From Arenimonas oryziterrae DSM 21050 = YC6267 (lineage in GTDB: Bacteria > Pseudomonadota > Gammaproteobacteria > Xanthomonadales > Xanthomonadaceae): a stretch of 64,000 nucleotides of DNA. The position numbers and the translations under genes were made by a program. Of this stretch, positions 57,268-64,000 are shown piece after piece; within the stretch, counting starts at the first letter, position 1; every line of letters begins with the position of its first letter. The stretch lies in NCBI RefSeq assembly GCF_000420545.1, contig NZ_ATVD01000001.1, positions 434,001 to 498,000 on the forward strand, in the 5' to 3' direction. Under the pieces are notes generated by a model that was not told the origin of the DNA, did no database searches, and worked only from the letters and a program-made list of their open reading frames with translations.

Positions 57268-57301
57268 GGAAAAAACGAAGCCCGGCGTGAGCCGGGCTTC
57301 G
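57268..57301 (-). terminator. Intrinsic terminator of the OmpA-like gene
   Basis: CGAAGCCCGGC (57276-57286) and GCCGGGCTTCG (57291-57301) form an 11-bp stem with a GTGA tetraloop. On the minus strand it is followed by a run of six T. Confidence 0.9.
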
Positions 57302-57324
57302 AGTTTGCTGCAGATGAACGCCGA

Positions 57325-58377
57325 TTAGTTCTGGACGTTCAGCTCGGTGCGACGGTTGCGAGCGCGACCTTCCTTGGTGTCGTTGGTGTCGATCGGCTTC
57401 AGTTCACCGAAACCATTCGGACCCACGAGACGGCCGGAGTCGATGCCGTGACCGGTCAGGTAGTCGTACACGACGCGGGCGCGACGCTCGGACAGACCCT
57501 GGTTGTACTGCTCGGCGCCGACGGAGTCGGTGTGGCCGGCAACTTCAACGCGCAGCTGCGGGTACTTGGCGAGGATGGACACGGCCTCGTCGAGGATCGC
57601 CACGGCGTCAGGACGCAGGGTGTCCTTGTCGAAGTCGAAGTTCACGCCCTTCAGATCGATCGTCAGCGGAACCGGGCAGCCGTCCGGGCCGATGGCCTGG
57701 CCAGCGGAGGAACCCGGGCACTTGTCGTTGCAGTTGTTCACGCCGTCGCCGTCGTCGTCCATGTCGGCGCAGGTCTGCTGCGGAGCGTCCGGGGTAACAA
57801 CCGGAGCAGCCGCGGCACCCAGCGGGATCAGGGCGGCGATGCCAGCGTAGGCATCGGTGTAATGGTCGTCGGTACCCGCGCCGCCATCGTCCATGTCGAA
57901 GCGCGCACCGGCTTCACCACGGATCGACAGGCCGCCGATCTTCTTCTGGATGCCCACGCCCAGGATACCGAGCAGGTTCGTACCGACGCGGCTGCCCAGG
58001 ATCGGGTTCAGACCGCCGTCGCGGTGACGCTGCGCGCCCAGACCAGCGGCGATGTACGGGTTCCAGTCACGGCCTTCGTTGACGAAGTGGTAGCGACCGA
58101 CAGCCGACAGGCTCATCAGTTCCCAGTTGCGGTCAACGCGCTTGACGAAATCCGGATTCGTGTGGGTCAGCTCGGCATCAATCGAGAAATTTTCGGTGAT
58201 GAACTTGCCAAAGCCGAGGGTGCCATACACTTCGTCGGTGACATTGCGGTCACGGTCGAAACCGGTCACGCCACCGCCCGCGGTGATGTACCAGCGGTCG
58301 TCATACGTCTGAGCCATTGCGGACTGGGCCAAGCTCATGGCACCGAGAAGGGCGCAGCACAGAAGCTTCTTCTTCAT
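57325..58377 (-). CDS. OmpA-family outer-membrane protein
   Basis: The 350-residue protein has a signal peptide (MKKKLLCCALLGAMSLAQSAMA) and an eight-strand-type barrel (about 25-190). An acidic thrombospondin type 3-like calcium linker (DMDDDGDGVNNCNDKCP, about 208-225) leads to a C-terminal OmpA peptidoglycan-binding domain with VNFDFDKDTLRPDA, VEVAGHTDSVGAEQYNQGLSE and RRTELNVQN. It tethers the outer membrane to the cell wall. I chose the ATG at 58377 with GGAG six bases upstream. Confidence 0.93.
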   Translation of the reverse strand: MKKKLLCCALLGAMSLAQSAMAQTYDDRWYITAGGGVTGFDRDRNVTDEVYGTLGFGKFITENFSIDAELTHTNPDFVKRVDRNWELMSLSAVGRYHFVNEGRDWNPYIAAGLGAQRHRDGGLNPILGSRVGTNLLGILGVGIQKKIGGLSIRGEAGARFDMDDGGAGTDDHYTDAYAGIAALIPLGAAAAPVVTPDAPQQTCADMDDDGDGVNNCNDKCPGSSAGQAIGPDGCPVPLTIDLKGVNFDFDKDTLRPDAVAILDEAVSILAKYPQLRVEVAGHTDSVGAEQYNQGLSERRARVVYDYLTGHGIDSGRLVGPNGFGELKPIDTNDTKEGRARNRRTELNVQN

Positions 58378-58480
58378 GTTCAACTCCATTGCACTAGTAA
58401 GAAAAGGTCACTTCGGTAATCGGCCCGGCGTGTGCCATGCCATACCTCATTAACGTCCGAAAGCCTTGGGCGTTAACTTG

Positions 58481-58509
58481 AACATAACAAAATAGGGTGT
58501 CACTGCCAA
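58481..58509 (-). promoter_or_regulatory. Promoter of the OmpA-like gene
   Basis: On the minus strand, -35 TTGGCA (58504-58509) and -10 TATGTT (58481-58486) are separated by exactly 17 bp. The start codon is about 100 bp downstream, giving a long AT-rich leader, as in regulated porin mRNAs. Confidence 0.7.
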
Positions 58510-58518
58510 GTGAATTCT

Positions 58519-59967
58519 TCAGGCGGTGAGCAAATCCATGAAGCGGTGGATGGGGGTGGACTCGAACCGGGAGGTGTCCTGGGTCAGGGCCAGGATCTGC
58601 TTGACCCGGTGCGCCGGCAGGTGGCCACCGAGGGCATCCTCGAACTTCTTGAGCAGCACCGGGATGCCCTCCCCGCGGCGGTTGCGGTGCCCGATCGGGA
58701 AGTCGATCGAGACCTTGCCGGTCGAGGTGCCGTCCTTGAAGAAGACTTCGATCGAGTTGCCGATATAGCGCTTGTCGGGGTCGAAGTAGTCCTGGGTGAA
58801 CTGGGGATTCTCCTTGACCTCCATCTTGGCCCGCAGGGCGTCGATGCGCGGGTCGGCCGCGACGGCGTCGGTGTAGTCGTCGGCGGTCAGGCGGCCGAAG
58901 ATCAGGGGCACCGCGATCATGTACTGCAGGCAGTGGTCGCGATCGGCGTAGTTGGCCAGCGGACCGGTCTTGTCGATGATGCGCACGCCCGCTTCCTGGG
59001 TCTCGATCAGGATCTTGTCGACCTGGTCGAGCTTGCCGGCGACCTTGGAGTGCAGCGCCATCGCGCATTCCACCGCGGTCTGCGCGTGGAATTCCGCCGG
59101 GTAGCTGATCTTGAACAGGACGTTTTCCATGACGTAGCTGCCGAACGGACGCTCGAACTCGAACGCCTTGCCCTTGAAGAGCACGTCCGAAAAGCCCCAG
59201 GTCTTGGCCGTTACGGCGCTCGGATAGCCGACGCAGCCCTTGACCGCGTTCAGCGCATGCGTCACGGCCCGGCGGCAGGCATCGCCTGCGGCCCAGCTTT
59301 TGCGCGGGCCGGCATTGGGCGCATGGCGATAGGTGCGCAGCGCGCCGCCATCGATCCAGCTGTGGCTGACGGCATTGATGATCTCTTCCTTGCCGCCGCC
59401 CAGCATGTGGGTGGTGACGGCGGTCGAGGCGAGGCGGACCAGGATTACGTGGTCCAGGCCGACGCGGTTGAAGCTGTTCTTGAGCGCGTAGCCGCCCTGA
59501 ATTTCGTGGGCCTTGATCGCGGCGCTGAGCACATCGCGGACCAGGACCGGCTTGCCGCCTTCGCGCTCGGCCTTGCGGCTGAGGTAGTCGGCCACGGCCA
59601 GGATCGCGCCGAGGTTGTCGGAGGGATGACCCCACTCCGCCGCCAGCCAGGTGTCGTTGAAGTCGAGCCAGCGCACCTGCACGCCGATGTTGTAGGCCGC
59701 CTGCACGGGATCGAGCTCGAAGGACGTGCCCGGAACGCGGGCGCCGCCGGCCAGGGTCGCGCCCGGCACGAGCGGGCCGAGATGCTTGACGCATTCGGGG
59801 TGCTTCATGGCCAGCATCGCGCAGCCCAGCGAGTCGAGCAGCATGTAGCGCGCAGTGGTGAACGCCTCGGCCGTGTCGATCTTGTAGTCGACGACATAGT
59901 TGGCGATGTCCACCATCGTCGAATCGGGATCGGGGCGCTTGGCGGATCGGGTGTCGTGATGGCTCAT
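58519..59967 (-). CDS. prpD: 2-methylcitrate dehydratase PrpD
   Basis: PrpD dehydrates 2-methylcitrate to 2-methyl-cis-aconitate in the propionate-degrading methylcitrate cycle. The 482-residue protein matches the E. coli length (483). Features are DSLGCAMLAMKHPECVKHLGP, VQVRWLDFNDTWLAAEWGHPSDNLG and PFGSYVMENVLFKISYPAEFHAQTAVE. prpC lies 3 kb away on the same strand, separated by two opposite-strand genes. Confidence 0.96.
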   Translation of the reverse strand: MSHHDTRSAKRPDPDSTMVDIANYVVDYKIDTAEAFTTARYMLLDSLGCAMLAMKHPECVKHLGPLVPGATLAGGARVPGTSFELDPVQAAYNIGVQVRWLDFNDTWLAAEWGHPSDNLGAILAVADYLSRKAEREGGKPVLVRDVLSAAIKAHEIQGGYALKNSFNRVGLDHVILVRLASTAVTTHMLGGGKEEIINAVSHSWIDGGALRTYRHAPNAGPRKSWAAGDACRRAVTHALNAVKGCVGYPSAVTAKTWGFSDVLFKGKAFEFERPFGSYVMENVLFKISYPAEFHAQTAVECAMALHSKVAGKLDQVDKILIETQEAGVRIIDKTGPLANYADRDHCLQYMIAVPLIFGRLTADDYTDAVAADPRIDALRAKMEVKENPQFTQDYFDPDKRYIGNSIEVFFKDGTSTGKVSIDFPIGHRNRRGEGIPVLLKKFEDALGGHLPAHRVKQILALTQDTSRFESTPIHRFMDLLTA

Positions 59968-59991
59968 GGCGGTCTCGCGGACAGGTGGTGA

Positions 59992-62169
<2,178 letters not shown>

Positions 62170-62588
62170 TCAAGTCTAGCCGCCTGGACCGTTCCGCCAA
62201 GACCTAAATCCCCGCCGTGACAGGCCTCCGACAAGCCTCCCGACAAGCGGTCCAGCCCAATTCCGCCCCAACAAAAACCGTGACTTGGCGCACATTCAGA
62301 GTAATCACTCCAAGTAAAATCAAGGGTTTATAACAACCCATTCAGGCAAGGTTCGGTTTTCCCCCGTAGGATGCGCCCCCGAACCGACCCGAAAGCACCC
62401 GGGTCACCCACGGTCCCGCAGTGCACGGTCAGCGGGAATTTCCAGGACGGCCTACTGAACCGCCGCCAGGAATGCGAGCCACGCTCGTCCATCCCCAACA
62501 CGTTACGCCCGCCCTCGCCGCGCTGGTCTTTGGACCTGCAGGCAGCGATGCACCGCCAGGACGGACCACGGAGCAAGGACCCCGCGCA
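62170..62588. other. Intergenic region between fadH and the cell-wall hydrolase gene
   Basis: No convincing gene is visible in these 419 bp. There is an AT-rich patch around 62290-62340 (with TATAAC) and a near-direct repeat CCGACAAG near 62228-62250. A promoter for the hydrolase gene may be in the patch, but I find no good -35. Short open frames overlap the start of the hydrolase gene and look accidental. Confidence 0.5.
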
Positions 62589-63041
62589 ATGAAGCTTTCG
62601 TTCCTCCTTTGGCTGGCCAGTTTTCTGCCCCAGCCGGCCGCCGATCCCCTGTGTCTGGCGACCACCGTCTATCTCGAAGCCCGCGACCAGTCCGAACTGG
62701 GCCAGCGCGCGGTCGCCGAGGTGGCTCTGCGCCGCCAGGAAAGCGGTCGCTGGGGCGACTCGGTCTGCGAGGTCGTCACGGCGCCCAAGCAGTTCGCCCC
62801 CACCCTGGTGAACCCGGGCCTGCGCCTGAGCAATGTCGAAGCCTGGCAGCAGGCCGTGAACGTCGCCTTCGCGGCCCAGAAGGATTGGCAGCAGCCGATC
62901 GCCGACCGGCATGAGGTGGTTCCGGGGGCCAGCCACTTCGCGGCCCTGGATTTGGCACAGCCGACCTGGCGCAACTACCCGGAAGTCGCGACGATCGGCT
63001 CGCACACGTTCTATCGGGTCGACCGCCTGCGCGCGCGCTGA
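62589..63041 (+). CDS. SleB-like cell wall hydrolase (Hydrolase_2 family)
   Basis: The 150-residue protein begins MKLSFLLWLASFLPQPAADP, which could act as an export signal. It has the cell-wall hydrolase pattern CLATTVYLEARDQSELGQRAVAEVALRR with the conserved glutamate, then DSVCEVVTAPKQFA and GASHFAAL. The family cleaves peptidoglycan as in the spore-germination enzyme SleB. Starting at 62589 is preferred over the longer frame, since only this start gives an export signal. A bidirectional terminator follows. Confidence 0.85.
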   Translation: MKLSFLLWLASFLPQPAADPLCLATTVYLEARDQSELGQRAVAEVALRRQESGRWGDSVCEVVTAPKQFAPTLVNPGLRLSNVEAWQQAVNVAFAAQKDWQQPIADRHEVVPGASHFAALDLAQPTWRNYPEVATIGSHTFYRVDRLRAR

Positions 63042-63056
63042 GACACGCGTTTCGGA

Positions 63057-63091
63057 AAAGAAAGAGCCGCCCAAGGGCGGCTCTTTCTATT
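63057..63091. terminator. Bidirectional terminator between the hydrolase gene and prpC
   Basis: AAAGAGCCGCCC (63061-63072) and GGGCGGCTCTTT (63075-63086) form a 12-bp stem with a 2-base AA loop (or a shorter stem with a larger loop), with A-rich and T-rich sides. It suits both convergent genes. Confidence 0.9.
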
Positions 63092-63110
63092 TGCGGCGAA
63101 CGCAGATCGC

Positions 63111-64000
63111 TCAGCGCTTGTCGATCGGAACATAAGCACGATCTTCCGGGCCGGTGTAATTGGCGCTGGGACGAATGATCTTGCCGTCCTCGCGTTGTTC
63201 GATCACGTGCGCCGACCAGCCGCTGGTGCGCGCGATCACGAACAGCGGCGTGAACATCGGCGTCGGAATGCCCATCATGTGGTACGCCGAGGCGCTGTAC
63301 CAATCCAGATTCGGGAACATCTTCTTCAAATCCATCATCAGCGTCTCGATGCGCTCGCTGACGTCGAACAGGGTCTGATTGCCGCCGTCCTTGCACAGGG
63401 CGCGCGAGATTTCCTTGATGATCGGATTGCGCGGATCGCCGATCGTGTAGACCGGGTGACCGAATCCGATGACGATTTCCTTGCGCTCGACGCGGGCGCG
63501 GATGTCCGCTTCCGCCTCGTCGGCACTCGCGTAGCGAGAGATGATGTCCATCGCCACTTCGTTGGCGCCGCCGTGCTTCGGACCGCGCAGCGCGCCGATC
63601 GCCCCGGTGAGACAGCTGAACATGTCGGAGCCGGTGCCGGCGATCACGCGCGCGGTGAAGGTGCTCGCGTTGAATTCGTGTTCGGCGTACAGCACCAGCG
63701 ACCGGTCCAGCGAGCGCTCGTGCAGCGCGCTCGGCGGCTCGCCGTGCAGCAGGTGCAGGAAATGCGCGGCGATGGAATCGTCGTCGGTTTCGCAGTCGAT
63801 GCGTTTGCCGCTGCGGGTGAAATGCCACCAGTACAGCAGCATGGAACCGAAACTCGCCATCAGGCGGTCGGCGATGTCGCGCGCTTCCGCGGCCGGATGC
63901 GTTTCGCGCTCGGGCAGCACGGTACCCAAGACCGAGCAGCCGGTGCGCAGCACGTCCATCGGGTGGGCGTTGGCCGGCACGAGCTCCAGCGCGTCGGCGA
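63111..64000 (-). CDS. prpC: 2-methylcitrate synthase PrpC (5' part beyond the window)
   Basis: PrpC condenses propionyl-CoA with oxaloacetate to 2-methylcitrate. The visible 295 or so C-terminal residues match PrpC, not GltA, in [72 protein letters not shown] and [22 protein letters not shown]. The start codon lies outside the window; a GTG at 63980 is internal. It runs toward the hydrolase gene and is separated from prpD by two opposite-strand genes. Confidence 0.95.
   Translation of the reverse strand, partial: ADALELVPANAHPMDVLRTGCSVLGTVLPERETHPAAEARDIADRLMASFGSMLLYWWHFTRSGKRIDCETDDDSIAAHFLHLLHGEPPSALHERSLDRSLVLYAEHEFNASTFTARVIAGTGSDMFSCLTGAIGALRGPKHGGANEVAMDIISRYASADEAEADIRARVERKEIVIGFGHPVYTIGDPRNPIIKEISRALCKDGGNQTLFDVSERIETLMMDLKKMFPNLDWYSASAYHMMGIPTPMFTPLFVIARTSGWSAHVIEQREDGKIIRPSANYTGPEDRAYVPIDKR

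Noticed and set aside
62371-62592. Short open frame before the SleB-like gene
   Set aside because: It has no ribosome site or homology and overlaps the start of the hydrolase gene.

Overview
This 64 kb window is GC-rich chromosomal DNA, densely coding on both strands. It most likely comes from a gammaproteobacterium of the Xanthomonadales/Lysobacterales. The grounds are the gene order [24 protein letters not shown] / maf-rng-yhdP-tldD with yjgA and pmbA, two S46 dipeptidyl-peptidases, a RAYT-type transposase relative and short TAGGAGCC-headed palindromes. The order is an inference from gene content; no rRNA or tRNA is visible to confirm it. I see no CRISPR array, prophage or intact insertion sequence.

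Layout. 1-2.5 kb: end of an unidentified gene, then tilS, xseB and ispA. 2.5-20.6 kb: a housekeeping block, mostly on the minus strand, running leuS, lptE, holA, nadD, rsfS, rlmH, maf, rng, yhdP, tldD and pmbA, with yjgA/darP opposed. It is split between rlmH and maf by a plus-strand pair: a lipoprotein alkaline phosphatase behind a good Pho-box promoter, and a membrane protein. 20.8-23.6 kb: an accessory patch with a RAYT-like protein that has lost its HUH motif and is coupled to a CsgG-like gene, a small membrane protein, a TIMP/netrin-like secreted protein and a truncated gene remnant. 23.5-30.2 kb: a periplasmic protein, an ABC-2 exporter pair, a lipoprotein, a membrane protein/XRE regulator pair with a well-formed operator-promoter, a DUF1176 protein, a CnoX-like thioredoxin and a DUF4442 protein. 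30.3-37.7 kb: a Ser/Thr kinase fused to an FGE-like domain, DUF502, the queuosine-precursor transporter YhhQ, a membrane protein and an active/inactive M16 peptidase pair. 37.8-45.7 kb: a beta-CASP nuclease, DPP7-like and DPP11-like S46 peptidases around an outer-membrane barrel gene, and a methyltransferase. 45.8-49.9 kb: threonine catabolism (tdh, kbl) with a TorF-family porin between, then a pseudouridine synthase.

50.1-56.7 kb is the most interesting region: a tightly coupled seven-gene operon of desaturase, FAD oxidoreductase, DUF1365, CFA-like methyltransferase, DUF2878, DUF1295 and a second CFA/CNMT-like methyltransferase. I predict a membrane fatty-acid modification pathway. The first methyltransferase appears to lack two bicarbonate-site residues of classical cyclopropane synthase, so its product may not be a cyclopropane. 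56.7-64 kb: an EF-hand-like periplasmic protein, an OmpA-type protein with a clear promoter, and prpD and prpC (cut by the window end) separated by fadH and a SleB-like hydrolase.

Three palindromic REP-like elements sit at gene ends. In two, the TAG of the element is the stop codon of the neighbouring gene. A further REP-like sequence lies inside the tilS reading frame. Long antisense open frames are widespread and are treated as by-products of high GC.
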